From: Campylobacterales bacterium
Lineage (GTDB): Bacteria; Campylobacterota; Campylobacteria; Campylobacterales; Sulfurovaceae
Direction: 5' to 3'
Assembly: GCA_014763905.1 (NCBI GenBank)
Contig: JACXUN010000002.1
Location: forward strand, 1 to 22,422
Length of the DNA: 22,422 bases
The notes beneath the pieces are model-generated. The model saw only the letters and a list, made by a program, of their open reading frames with translations, was not told the DNA's origin and made no database searches. Position numbers and translations under genes: made by a program. Shown piece by piece: positions 12,646-21,202 of the stretch; positions within the stretch are counted from its first letter, which is position 1, and each line of letters starts with the position of its first letter.

Positions 12646-13605
12646 ATGAACACGATCAAAACATTCATCACCAATCTGACAACACTGACCAATACTTTAG
12701 GTATTCTCATCGCTGCCATGGGCTTCTATATCACGATGCCAGTAGCGGTTTTACACCCGACGCTTAAGCTTCCCAGAGGTTCCGTCACTTATACCATCAA
12801 ACATCTGCAAAAAGAGGGCTATCCACTCTCCATGATCGACACCTATCTACTGGTCGCCATCGGCAATCCCAAAAGCGGGGAGTTGAAAATCGGTCAAGGA
12901 GTGCTAAACCGCATCGATTTTCTCTATAAACTCACCTCTGCCACCGAAGCGTTTAATGTCGTCACCTTGATTCCGGGAGAGACCCGCCCGATTTTTTTGG
13001 AAGAGATTGCCAAAACATACGGACTTAATTATAAAAAACTCGATGGCAACTATACCCTATCCAGCCCCTATCCCGAGGCGGGTATCTTACCGGAGACCTA
13101 CCACGTTCCCAAAGATATCGATGAGGCAAAACTGATCCGTCTCTTAACCCAGCAGACAGAGAAAAGCTATCAGACTCTATCAAACGAGTCTCTCAAAACC
13201 TATAATACCCAAGCGTGGTTACGTTATCTTATCATCGCCTCCATCATCCAAAAAGAGGCAGCCAATAACGAAGAGATGCCGATCGTCGCCTCGGTCATCT
13301 ACAACCGGCTCAAAAAAGAGATGCCGCTCCAGATGGACGGAACTCTCAATTACGGTCAATACTCCCATGTCAAAGTCACACCGGAACGAATCCAAAACGA
13401 TAAAAGCCGATTTAACACCTACCTCAACACCGGACTGCCACCCTACCCGGTCTGCTCAGTCTCCATCCCGGCAATCAAAGCCGCCATCCAGCCGGCTCAA
13501 ACCGACTATCTCTACTTTATGAAAAATAAAAATGGAGTGCATGATTTTACGGATTCCTACAATGAACATTTGAGGAATATAGAGAAGGCGAAAGTGAACC
13601 AGTAG
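12646..13605 (+). CDS. mltG: Endolytic murein transglycosylase MltG (YceG family)
   Basis: MltG cleaves nascent glycan strands at the inner membrane and helps set glycan chain length. The 319-residue protein has one N-terminal membrane segment (about 18-36), a LysM-like region, the family block GILPETYHVP (146-155), the catalytic glutamate E204 in ASIIQKEAANNEEMP, and the signatures ASVIYNRL and MDGTLNYGQ. The C-terminal FMKNKNGVHDFTDSYNEH is also diagnostic. The ATG precedes the membrane segment properly, and the next in-frame ATG would cut it, so the start is sound even though no Shine-Dalgarno is present; the transcript seems leaderless. The gene converges with the TPR lipoprotein gene across 17 bases. 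Confidence 0.93.
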   Translation: MNTIKTFITNLTTLTNTLGILIAAMGFYITMPVAVLHPTLKLPRGSVTYTIKHLQKEGYPLSMIDTYLLVAIGNPKSGELKIGQGVLNRIDFLYKLTSATEAFNVVTLIPGETRPIFLEEIAKTYGLNYKKLDGNYTLSSPYPEAGILPETYHVPKDIDEAKLIRLLTQQTEKSYQTLSNESLKTYNTQAWLRYLIIASIIQKEAANNEEMPIVASVIYNRLKKEMPLQMDGTLNYGQYSHVKVTPERIQNDKSRFNTYLNTGLPPYPVCSVSIPAIKAAIQPAQTDYLYFMKNKNGVHDFTDSYNEHLRNIEKAKVNQ

Positions 13606-13622
13606 ATATTGGTTAGAAGGGA

Positions 13623-14381
13623 TTATTTACCCTCTACCGTAATTGGTTCCAAAACAATCTCTTCGATATCCTTTTTAATAAGTTGGGCATACTCTTTGGC
13701 TTTAGCATAGTCCCCCATTGCATAGTAGAGCATAGCGATATTCTTATAGTTACTTTGGGTTATCGGGTGATCAGAACCAAAGATATCTTTATTGAGGGTT
13801 AAGGCTTTGAGATAATTGCCCATCGCATGTTCATATTCTCCCTCCTCTTCATAGATGACGGCTATATTATTATAACTGACAGCCGTATCAATCTTCTCTT
13901 TTCTGATAATCTCCTCTTTGATCTTGACGGTCTGTTCCGTATATTGTAAGGCTCTGTCGGTATCGCCCATAGTGGCGTAAAGGGTTCCGAGATTGTTGTA
14001 GCTTTCAGCTGTTTGGGTATCGTTTCGTCCCAAAATATTTTCACGAATTTTGAGAGCCTGTGAGATATAAGCTAAGGCTTTGGTATGCTCTCCGATGCGT
14101 TTATAGACGAGACCCAAGTTATTGTATCCGGTAGCAGTATTGAGGTCGTTTTCTCCTAAAATTTTCTCTTTTATGGCTATGGATTGGTTATAAAATTGAA
14201 TTGCCTTTTGATAATCACCTTGGCGGTAGGCTTTGACCCCTTGATTGTTAAGTCCGTTTGCCTCTTGGAGCATCGCCTCTTTTTGAACGGTTGAGAGCGA
14301 GTCTGAATATTTGGGTGGATTGATAGCCACACAGCCAGTGAAGATTAAAATAAGAAAAAAAGTAGATAGAATCGTTTTCAC
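13623..14381 (-). CDS. TPR-repeat lipoprotein
   Basis: The 252-residue protein has a lipoprotein signal ending FTGC and then about five tetratricopeptide repeats of the 42-residue kinesin-light-chain type (for example SYNNLGTLYATMGDTDRALQYTEQ), covering about residues 40-245. It is likely a membrane-tethered scaffold for protein-protein contacts; no enzyme domain is present. I choose a GTG start at 14381 because TTGGAG lies six bases upstream of it; an in-frame TTG four codons earlier lacks any ribosome site and would itself use that TTGGAG sequence as its first codons. An extended -10 (TGCTATTAT) lies just upstream. Its partner is unknown and neighbours (mltG, gltD) give no firm clue. Confidence 0.85.
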   Translation of the reverse strand: MKTILSTFFLILIFTGCVAINPPKYSDSLSTVQKEAMLQEANGLNNQGVKAYRQGDYQKAIQFYNQSIAIKEKILGENDLNTATGYNNLGLVYKRIGEHTKALAYISQALKIRENILGRNDTQTAESYNNLGTLYATMGDTDRALQYTEQTVKIKEEIIRKEKIDTAVSYNNIAVIYEEEGEYEHAMGNYLKALTLNKDIFGSDHPITQSNYKNIAMLYYAMGDYAKAKEYAQLIKKDIEEIVLEPITVEGK

Positions 14382-14408
14382 AAATAGCTCCAATTTTTAT
14401 GGTGTATA

Positions 14409-14417
14409 ATAATAGCA
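14409..14417 (-). promoter_or_regulatory. Predicted extended -10 of the TPR lipoprotein gene
   Basis: The minus strand reads TGCTATTAT from 14417 to 14409, fitting TGn plus a -10 hexamer. The transcript would start near 14402, leaving a leader of about 21 nt that carries the TTGGAG ribosome site. Confidence 0.5.
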
Positions 14418-14460
14418 AAATGTCACTTTAATTGGAAATTTTATGGAAAAGAGTTAAGAG

Positions 14461-14524
14461 AAGCTATTCCAAAGAGAGTACTCCTGCACCATGCAAACGC
14501 AAGCGTCCATTCTTTGGAACAGCA
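14461..14524 (+). repeat. Palindromic intergenic repeat, copy C, shortened
   Basis: A 22-nt stretch at 14490-14511 is identical to the core of copy B (reverse complement), and the flank GTACTCCTGCACC resembles ATACTCCTACGCC in copy B. The outer arms GCTATTCCAAAGA (14463-14475) and TCTTTGGAACAGC (14511-14523) pair at 12 of 13 positions. Compared with copies A and B, the right half of the core (the ATGGATTGAGTGCAT part) is missing, and the outer AAGGGAACT termini are not seen. It lies between the gltD 3' end and the TPR gene promoter. Confidence 0.7.
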
Positions 14525-14526
14525 TA

Positions 14527-14549
14527 GATTGCGGGAAAAACCCACAATC
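14527..14549 (-). terminator. Hairpin downstream of gltD
   Basis: Read on the minus strand, GATTGTGGG, TTTTT, CCCGCAATC form a 9-bp stem with one wobble pair, three bases after the gltD stop. The T-run is in the loop and not after the stem, so this is not a standard intrinsic terminator; it may protect the mRNA end or terminate with help from a factor. Confidence 0.4.
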
Positions 14550-14552
14550 GTA

Positions 14553-15938
14553 TTATTGAGCTAACAGTTTAGCCGCAATGGCTTTAGCCGCTTCACGTCC
14601 GTCATAAGCAGCCGTTACAACCAAATCAGCTCCTCGGTGACAATCTCCACCAGCGAAGACATTGGCTTTGGAAGTTTCGTAGTTTTTATCCACCTTGATA
14701 CCATCCCATCTGTCCAACTCAATACCATTATCAGCGAGGAAGGTATATTTAACCGGATCAAATCCCAAAGCAAAGATCACAATATCGGCATCGATACAAT
14801 CTTCACTTCCCGGTATCTCTTGAATCCGTTGTCGTCCATCCTCATCTGCTTCACCCATTTCGGTTCGGATAAATTCCACACCGGTAATGTTGCCTTGATC
14901 ATCAAGAATAATCTGTGTCGGTGAGGTATTGAATTCAAAATCCACTCCCTCTTCTTTAGCATTGATGTACTCTTTTTTACTTCCCGGCATATTTTCGGCA
15001 TTCCGTCGATAGAGACAATGTACGGAGCGGGCTTTTTCTCTGAGTGAGGTTCGTACACAGTCCATTGCAGTGTCTCCCCCTCCGATGACCACTACACGTT
15101 TTTCACTTACGTCGATGCTCTCATCAAACCCCTCTCCAAAGAGTTTTTTCTGAGTATTGGTCAGGAACTCCATCGCAAGATAGGCATTGGCAGCATCAGC
15201 TCCTGGAATCGTTGCTTTTCGTCCTTGTGTCGCTCCGACGCTGATAAAGACGGCATCAAATTGCTCTGTCAACTCGTCAAAACTCACATCTTTGCCTACT
15301 TCACAATTTTGGTGGAAGATAGCTCCCGCCTCTTTGAGGATATCAACCCGTCGTGCAACGACGCTTTTATCGAGCTTAAATCCCGGAATTCCATAGGTGA
15401 GCAATCCACCGGCTCGATTTTGCTTGTCATACAACTCTACATTGATTCCCTGTCGTAACAGGAAAGTAGCTGCCGATAGCCCAGCTGGTCCGGCACCGAC
15501 GATGGCAACCTTTTTATCGGTTTTAGGGGTATTAAAACATGGCTTAAGACCTTGCTTGAATCCCTCTTCATTAATAAAGGTCTCAACGGAACCGATTGTA
15601 ATGGCTCCATGCCCGTCATTAAGGGTACAATCTCCTTCACAAAGTCGGTCGTGAGGACAGATTTTTCCCAAAATTTCAGGGAATGGAGACGGCTCATTTG
15701 AGAGAGCAAACGCCAACTCTAAATTTTTGCCGGCAGTGGCTTTGAGCCACTGCGGAATAAGGTTGTGCAGTGGACATTTGTTATGACAGTAGGGATCTCC
15801 ACACTGGATACATCGTGCCGATTGGTCGGCGGCTTTGTTTTCAGAGAAAATCTCATAAATCTCATCAAAATCTTTAATCCGTTCACCACCGGAACGTTTA
15901 TTGGCATCAATTCGCTCTAAATCAAAAAACTTTTGCAT
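14553..15938 (-). CDS. gltD: Glutamate synthase (NADPH) small subunit
   Basis: GltD passes electrons from NAD(P)H through FAD and iron-sulfur clusters to GltB. The 461-residue protein has two N-terminal cysteine clusters, CIQCGDPYCHNKC (C43, C46, C51, C55) and CPHDRLCEGDC (C94, C100, C104), an FAD dinucleotide fold (VGAGPAGLSAA, about 147-157), a second NAD(P)H-binding motif VVIGGGDTAMDC, and the closing FAGGDCHRGADLVVTAAYDGREAA. I start it at the ATG at 15938, four bases after the gltB stop, with GAAGGAG in the end of gltB as ribosome site. An upstream in-frame TTG at 15959 would lie inside gltB and lacks a site. It forms an operon with gltB. Related GltD-like proteins exist with other partners, but adjacency to gltB settles the identity. 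Confidence 0.96.
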   Translation of the reverse strand: MQKFFDLERIDANKRSGGERIKDFDEIYEIFSENKAADQSARCIQCGDPYCHNKCPLHNLIPQWLKATAGKNLELAFALSNEPSPFPEILGKICPHDRLCEGDCTLNDGHGAITIGSVETFINEEGFKQGLKPCFNTPKTDKKVAIVGAGPAGLSAATFLLRQGINVELYDKQNRAGGLLTYGIPGFKLDKSVVARRVDILKEAGAIFHQNCEVGKDVSFDELTEQFDAVFISVGATQGRKATIPGADAANAYLAMEFLTNTQKKLFGEGFDESIDVSEKRVVVIGGGDTAMDCVRTSLREKARSVHCLYRRNAENMPGSKKEYINAKEEGVDFEFNTSPTQIILDDQGNITGVEFIRTEMGEADEDGRQRIQEIPGSEDCIDADIVIFALGFDPVKYTFLADNGIELDRWDGIKVDKNYETSKANVFAGGDCHRGADLVVTAAYDGREAAKAIAAKLLAQ

Positions 15939-15942
15939 TCTC

Positions 15943-18900
15943 TTATTCTCCTTCACCAATCTTTAACGGTGTATTGATCATATCTTTTGGACGCACCATC
16001 CAGAAGTTTCGGATTTCAGCTCTAAAGTTATCTAAGATATCTCTGGCTTTTTCGCTTCCCGTCTCTTTGTAATAATCTTTGAGCAATTTTTTCAAATAGT
16101 ACCGCTCATTATCAGTCTCATCAGTATCGATACGTTTGGCTTGAACCAATTCGGTATTGATGGTTTCAACAAATCCATGATCGATATCGTAGATAAAGGC
16201 AACCCCTCCGGTCATACCGGCACCGAAGTTGACCCCGGTTTTACCAAGAACAGTGACGACTCCACCGGTCATATATTCACATGGATGGTCTCCGGTTCCC
16301 TCTACAATGGCAGTACACCCTGAGTTACGCACCGCAAAACGTTCACCCACTTGACCGGTCACATAGAGCTTACCGCCGGTAGCTCCGTAGAGACAAGTGT
16401 TTCCGGCAAGTGAATATTTAGAACCGTAGAGTTTGGAAGTGATGACGATTTTACCACCGCTCATACCTTTTCCGACATAGTCATTTCCGGCTCCGTCAAC
16501 ATAAATGCTCACCCCATTGCTAAGGAAGGCACCAAGAGATTGTCCGGCCGTTCCGGTTAGCTTGATGGTGATCGAATCCTCTTTTAATCCCTCATCACCG
16601 TAATACTGAGCAATTTCACCGGAAATACGAGCACCAAAGCTTCGGTTAAGGTTACTTACATTCTTTTTAATTGTAATGGTTTCACTTGGCTGTTTAATAG
16701 TCGGCATTACCTCTTTGAGAATCTCTTGTTCAAACTCGTTTCGGTCATACGGTTCATTAAACTCAACCTGCTTGGTATTGTCTCCTTCAAGATTGACAAG
16801 AAGCGATTCAAAATCGAATTTTTTCGCAAACTCATCATCAATGACTTTCAGAAGATGGGTCTGTCCGATAATCTCTTCGAGTGAGGCATATCCAAGTTTT
16901 GCCAAAATTTCACGAACATCTTCCGCCAACAGTGTAAAGTAATTAACAAGACGTTCAACCGTTCCTTCATAGAAATCTCTAAGTTTCTCTTCTTGGGTCG
17001 CAATACCGACAGAACATCGGTTAAGGTGACAAACACGCAAGATTTTACATCCAAGAATGGTTAAAGCTCCCGTACCAAAAGCATAGCTTTCAGCTCCTAA
17101 AATCGCCGCTTTGACAATATCGGTTCCGGTTTTGAGACCCCCATCAGTCTCGACTTTGACCTGTCCTCGAAGTCCATTGGCTTTGAGGGCATTATGGGCT
17201 TCGATGAGTCCCAGCTCCCATGGGTTTCCGGCAAACTTGATCGAACCGAGTTGAGCCGCACCCGTACCACCGTCAGAACCGGAGATAATGATCTTGTCGG
17301 CATAACATTTTGCTACCCCAGCAGCAATCGTTCCCACACCGGCAGTCGATACCAATTTAACAGCCACTTGTGCTTTTGGGTTGATCTGTTTCATATCAAA
17401 GATCAGCTGTGCCAAATCCTCGATCGAGTAGATATCGTGGTGAGGCGGTGGTGAAATCAAGGTCACACCCGGAATGGTATGTCGCAATCGAGCGATCAAT
17501 GGGGTCACTTTATGCCCAGGCAGCTGTCCGCCTTCACCCGGTTTGGCTCCCTGAGCCACTTTGATCTGCAGCTCTTCGGCTGATCGAAGGTAAGCCGGTG
17601 TTACCCCAAACCGTCCGGAAGCGATCTGCTTAATCTTGGAGTTTTTGTCGGTACCAAATCGAGTCGCATCTTCTCCTCCCTCACCGGAGTTACTCATACC
17701 GCCTATTCGGTTCATCGCCATCGCCATACATTCATGAGCTTCCGGAGAAATTGATCCCAAACTCATGGCTGCTGTAGAAAAACGTTTGAAGATATTTTCT
17801 ATCGGTTCAACCTCGCTAATCGCAATTGATGCACGTTCAGAATTAAATTCAAAATAGTCACGGATAAACTTTTTGTCTCGCTTATCAATAATGTTTTTGA
17901 GTTTCTCAAAATCTTTTTTCTCTCCACTAATGGAGGCTTTATGAATCGCATGAACCGTTGCCGGGGCATAGTCGTGATACTCACCGCTGTCAAGATATTT
18001 GTAAAATGAACCGAAGTTGAGCGGATAGAGCGACTCTGCTTTATTGTACGCTTCAAAATGGTACTGCTCAATACGTGCTTCGATATCGGCATATCCTAGA
18101 CCGGAGAGTAATCCTCTGGCTCCGTGGAAACACTCTTTGATCAGGATTTTATCCAGACCGATGACATCAAAGAGAGCCGAGTTTCGATAGCTGGCAATAG
18201 TAGCAATTCCCATTTTGGACATAATCTTCATCAATCCCGCATTGAGGGCATGTCGAATCCGTTTAATGGTCGGGGTCAGATCAATCTGCTCATCTTTGCT
18301 CTGCTTGATGGCTAAGTTGGCAGCGGTTTTAAGCAAGAGGTATGGATAGATCGCCGTCGCACCAAAGGCGATCATCACCGCTGCCATATGAGAATCAAAG
18401 ACCTCACCGGTAATGGTAACGATATTGGTTAGGTGACGGAGATTGGCCTCTAATAGTCGGTTATTGAGCCGTCCGACTACCATCAACATCGGTATGGTTT
18501 TAAGCTCTTTGGAGACATCACGGTCATCCAATACAATAGTACGAATACCCTTAGTTTCCACATCACTAATAATACCGTCAATCAGCGACTCTAAACTGGC
18601 TTTCATATCAGAAGTAAAAGTTGTCGGATAGAAGTTTGCTTTATAGCTTGGGTCATATTTAGGATTGGTTTTATCCCCAAACTGCAATAACACTTCTAAT
18701 GTCTCTTTGATCAGAATCGGTGAACTGCTTTTGAGCCGTTTGGCGTGTTCGATATCCTCTTCCAAGATATTTCGTGTCTCACCGAAACCGGTGTTGAGAC
18801 TCATGACCACCTTTTCTCGAATCGGGTCGATCGGCGGGTTGGTCACCTGCGCAAACTTTTGTCTAAAAAAATCTGAAAAGTTTCGCTGAACTTTTGAGAA

Positions 18901-20370
18901 GGCAGCCAACGGGGTGTCATCTCCCATTGAACCGGTCGCCTCTTTGCCGTCATTGATCATCGGTTCAATGATCTGATCGATCACTTCGTGCGTGATGTTG
19001 AAGTAACGTTGTTTACTCTCAAGGTTCTCTTTTTCGAGGAGATCAACGGTGGAGAGCGGAGAGTCGATATACTCTTGAAGGTAGCTCATATGCTCATTGA
19101 TCCAGTCGTTGTAGTTAGCTCGCTCTTTGAGATAGGCGTTGATGTCATTATTAAGCATCACCTGTCCATTTTTGAGATCGAGTCCCATCATCTCACCCGA
19201 TTGCAGTCGTCCACGCTCTACGATCTCTTCGGTCGGTATTTCCAGTACTCCATACTCCGAAGTAATCAAGAGCCGATTATCTTTGGTAATGATATATTTA
19301 GACGGTCGAAGTCCGTTTCGGTCTAGTACACATCCGATATATCGTCCATTGGTCATACTCACCGCTGCTGGTCCATCCCACGCCTCGAAACAGGTAGAGG
19401 TGTATTCATAAAAGGCACGCAAATCCGGGTCCATGTACGGAGCATTTTGCCACGGAGCCGGGAGAACGGAACGGGCTGCTTTGAAGAAATCGACACCGTT
19501 AACCAAAAGGAACTCAAAGAAGTTGTCAAGTGATGCCGAGTCGCTCATATCATCTTGGAGTATAATTTTAAGAATACGGGCTAACTCATCATCATTAAAC
19601 ACTTCACTTTTGATCGCTCCACGTTTAGCCAAAACGTTGAATCGGTTAGCTTTAATCGAGTTGATCTCTCCATTGTGGGCGATGGTTCTAAATGGCTGAG
19701 CCAATTTCCATTGCGGCAAGGTATTGGTAGAGAATCGCTGGTGAAAAAGACAGAATGAGATTTGGAAATCTTCATCTTGTAAATCTTTATAGAAGGTCTT
19801 GATGAGGGTCGGCATCAAAAGACCCTTATAAGAGATCACCGATGTTGAGAATGATGGAATATAGAAGTTTTTATCCTCTTTGAGAGCAAATTCCACCTCT
19901 TTTCGGGTGAGATAGACCATCGCTTCAAAACGGTTAAACGCCATAATCGAATCAGGAGCAACAAAGATTTGTCTCATCTGTGGCAGAGAGTTAAGGGCAT
20001 ACTCTCCCAGTGCTTCGGTATTGACCGGAACTTCTCGGCTCAGTACCACTTTGAGGTCATTGGCTTCACACTGCTTCTCAAAGGTCTCAAAGTGTGCTTC
20101 ATCTCGGCTAAATACCATCGCAACAGCATACTGTTTTGGGAGTTCGACTCCTTGTTCTTTGGCAATTTTACGCATAAAAGAGTGTGGCATGGAGAGGAGG
20201 AGTCCAGAACCATCCCCACTCTTACCGTCGGCAGCAATTGCCCCACGGTGCATCATTCGCGATAGCGAGGTGATGGCATCTTCCAAGTTTTTGTGTGAGG
20301 GTTTGTTGTCAATTGAGGCTAACAGACCAAAACCACAGTTATCTTTAAACGACGTAAAAAGATCTTTCAT
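15943..20370 (-). CDS. gltB: Glutamate synthase (NADPH) large subunit
   Basis: GltB makes two glutamates from glutamine and 2-oxoglutarate, the second step of the GS-GOGAT ammonia-assimilation route. The 1475-residue protein has an 11-residue propeptide before the Ntn nucleophile C12 (NCGFGLLASI), a class II amidotransferase domain to about 400 with RFSTNT and AHNGEINSIKANR, a central domain, the FMN-binding synthase domain (SNSGEGGEDATRF, KPGEGGQLPGHKV, SGSDGGTGAAQLGS), a 3Fe-4S site C1108, C1114, C1119 (CKILRVCHLNRC), and a C-terminal GXGXG beta-helix domain (SGGKIVI, GATGGKLYV, MTGGVAFIY). Length is close to the usual 1480-1500. ATG with AAAGG seven bases upstream. It is first in the operon with gltD. 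Confidence 0.98.
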   Translation of the reverse strand: MKDLFTSFKDNCGFGLLASIDNKPSHKNLEDAITSLSRMMHRGAIAADGKSGDGSGLLLSMPHSFMRKIAKEQGVELPKQYAVAMVFSRDEAHFETFEKQCEANDLKVVLSREVPVNTEALGEYALNSLPQMRQIFVAPDSIMAFNRFEAMVYLTRKEVEFALKEDKNFYIPSFSTSVISYKGLLMPTLIKTFYKDLQDEDFQISFCLFHQRFSTNTLPQWKLAQPFRTIAHNGEINSIKANRFNVLAKRGAIKSEVFNDDELARILKIILQDDMSDSASLDNFFEFLLVNGVDFFKAARSVLPAPWQNAPYMDPDLRAFYEYTSTCFEAWDGPAAVSMTNGRYIGCVLDRNGLRPSKYIITKDNRLLITSEYGVLEIPTEEIVERGRLQSGEMMGLDLKNGQVMLNNDINAYLKERANYNDWINEHMSYLQEYIDSPLSTVDLLEKENLESKQRYFNITHEVIDQIIEPMINDGKEATGSMGDDTPLAAFSKVQRNFSDFFRQKFAQVTNPPIDPIREKVVMSLNTGFGETRNILEEDIEHAKRLKSSSPILIKETLEVLLQFGDKTNPKYDPSYKANFYPTTFTSDMKASLESLIDGIISDVETKGIRTIVLDDRDVSKELKTIPMLMVVGRLNNRLLEANLRHLTNIVTITGEVFDSHMAAVMIAFGATAIYPYLLLKTAANLAIKQSKDEQIDLTPTIKRIRHALNAGLMKIMSKMGIATIASYRNSALFDVIGLDKILIKECFHGARGLLSGLGYADIEARIEQYHFEAYNKAESLYPLNFGSFYKYLDSGEYHDYAPATVHAIHKASISGEKKDFEKLKNIIDKRDKKFIRDYFEFNSERASIAISEVEPIENIFKRFSTAAMSLGSISPEAHECMAMAMNRIGGMSNSGEGGEDATRFGTDKNSKIKQIASGRFGVTPAYLRSAEELQIKVAQGAKPGEGGQLPGHKVTPLIARLRHTIPGVTLISPPPHHDIYSIEDLAQLIFDMKQINPKAQVAVKLVSTAGVGTIAAGVAKCYADKIIISGSDGGTGAAQLGSIKFAGNPWELGLIEAHNALKANGLRGQVKVETDGGLKTGTDIVKAAILGAESYAFGTGALTILGCKILRVCHLNRCSVGIATQEEKLRDFYEGTVERLVNYFTLLAEDVREILAKLGYASLEEIIGQTHLLKVIDDEFAKKFDFESLLVNLEGDNTKQVEFNEPYDRNEFEQEILKEVMPTIKQPSETITIKKNVSNLNRSFGARISGEIAQYYGDEGLKEDSITIKLTGTAGQSLGAFLSNGVSIYVDGAGNDYVGKGMSGGKIVITSKLYGSKYSLAGNTCLYGATGGKLYVTGQVGERFAVRNSGCTAIVEGTGDHPCEYMTGGVVTVLGKTGVNFGAGMTGGVAFIYDIDHGFVETINTELVQAKRIDTDETDNERYYLKKLLKDYYKETGSEKARDILDNFRAEIRNFWMVRPKDMINTPLKIGEGE

Positions 20371-20434
20371 AAACCAACCTTTATTGAATTTGTGTTAGGT
20401 TAACGTAAAATCTAGTTTTAGAAGGCTATTTTTT

Positions 20435-20442
20435 GTATAAAA
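20435..20442. promoter_or_regulatory. Overlapping divergent -10-like boxes between gltB and recO
   Basis: TATAAA at 20437-20442 on the plus strand and TATACA at 20440-20435 on the minus strand overlap within an AT-rich inverted repeat (TATTTTTT, GTAT, AAAAAATA; 20428-20447). They would give leaders of roughly 60 nt for gltB and 75-80 nt for recO. AT-rich DNA yields such boxes easily, so confidence is low. Confidence 0.25.
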
Positions 20443-20482
20443 AATATTCATTAATAACCAGATTTTGATGTCCCCTACAGAG

Positions 20483-20499
20483 TGGATAGATACTATCCA
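20483..20499. promoter_or_regulatory. Perfect 7-bp inverted repeat upstream of recO
   Basis: TGGATAGATACTATCCA is a 7-bp inverted repeat around ATA, ending 26 bases before the recO ATG. It could be an operator or a 5' leader hairpin; there is no T-run after it. Confidence 0.3.
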
Positions 20500-20525
20500 A
20501 AGAACGGTTAAAAAGCGATAAACTA

Positions 20526-21143
20526 ATGCGTGGATTTATAATCAACATAAGAAAAGCCAAGAATGAAGATGTTATTGTTACCGTTCTTAGCAAATCATCA
20601 ATTGAGAGCTATTGGCGATTTTTCGGAGCCAGACATTCGATTCTGCAACTCGGCAATTTCATTGATTTTGAGAGTGAGCAGGATCGCAGTAATTTTATGC
20701 CCAAAATGCGTCATCTGTCACAACTCTCGTTTCCGTGGATTTTTTCTGCCAATCATCTGTTACTTTGGCAAAATTTTATCAGCCTTTTTGAACCCCATCT
20801 GCGTGAAGCAACGGCACTCGATTCGTTCTATTTTGATCTGCTTATGGATGTCGCCAAAAAGTGGGATAGACAGAATCCCAAACGGTTAGCGGTCGAAGCA
20901 TATATCCAACTACTCCGATATGAAGGACGACTCTACGATAACGGATTTTGCCATATCTGCGAAGAGATACTGGATGATAAAATCGGCTTGATGCGTGCCT
21001 TTATCCCTGCTCATCCTAATTGTATCTACGCTCCGGCATTGGAGAAGGAGAAGGTCTTCAAACTTTTTGATACAGGAAGTACCATTGAGCTAGATGATGA
21101 GATGGTGGAGCAGTTGTATGGCGTGCTGTTGAAGGGGTTGTAA
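20526..21143 (+). CDS. recO: DNA repair protein RecO, short epsilonproteobacterial form
   Basis: RecO loads RecA with RecR during gap repair and recombination. The 205-residue product is the short RecO typical of Campylobacter and relatives: it opens with MRGFIINIRKAKNEDVIVTVLS, the OB-fold start, followed by FFGARHS and a helical domain with RHLSQLSFPW. In the C-terminal part CHICEEI contains one Cys-x-x-Cys pair and a further cysteine follows at HPNCIYAP, a partial zinc site. The identification rests on the OB-fold N-terminus and overall organisation, as sequence identity between RecO groups is low. The ATG has only a poor ribosome site. dut follows 59 bases later with its own probable promoter. 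Confidence 0.8.
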   Translation: MRGFIINIRKAKNEDVIVTVLSKSSIESYWRFFGARHSILQLGNFIDFESEQDRSNFMPKMRHLSQLSFPWIFSANHLLLWQNFISLFEPHLREATALDSFYFDLLMDVAKKWDRQNPKRLAVEAYIQLLRYEGRLYDNGFCHICEEILDDKIGLMRAFIPAHPNCIYAPALEKEKVFKLFDTGSTIELDDEMVEQLYGVLLKGL

Positions 21144-21162
21144 GTTTTAACCTGAGTTCCGT

Positions 21163-21168
21163 TACAAT
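21163..21168 (+). promoter_or_regulatory. Predicted -10 box for dut
   Basis: TACAAT in the 59-bp gap after recO would start transcription near 21175, a leader of about 28 nt with the AAAAGG ribosome site. dut may also be read through from recO, as no terminator is visible in the gap. Confidence 0.4.
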
Positions 21169-21202
21169 ACGCCCGTTTGTAAATTAACAAAAAAGGTTAG
21201 AG

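Noticed and set aside
7902..14524. CRISPR array as explanation for the recurring sequence.
   Set aside because: The copies are kilobases apart, palindromic, in both orientations, and have no spacers or cas genes nearby.
14527..14549. Hairpin after gltD as a standard rho-independent terminator.
   Set aside because: The T-run is in the loop and none follows the stem in the direction of gltD transcription, so I list it only as a hairpin with low confidence.
20491..20511. ACTATCCAAAGAACGG upstream of recO resembles the repeat arm ACTATTCCAAAGAGAGG.
   Set aside because: It needs a gap and mismatches, has no partner arm and no core sequence; the resemblance is too weak to call another repeat copy.
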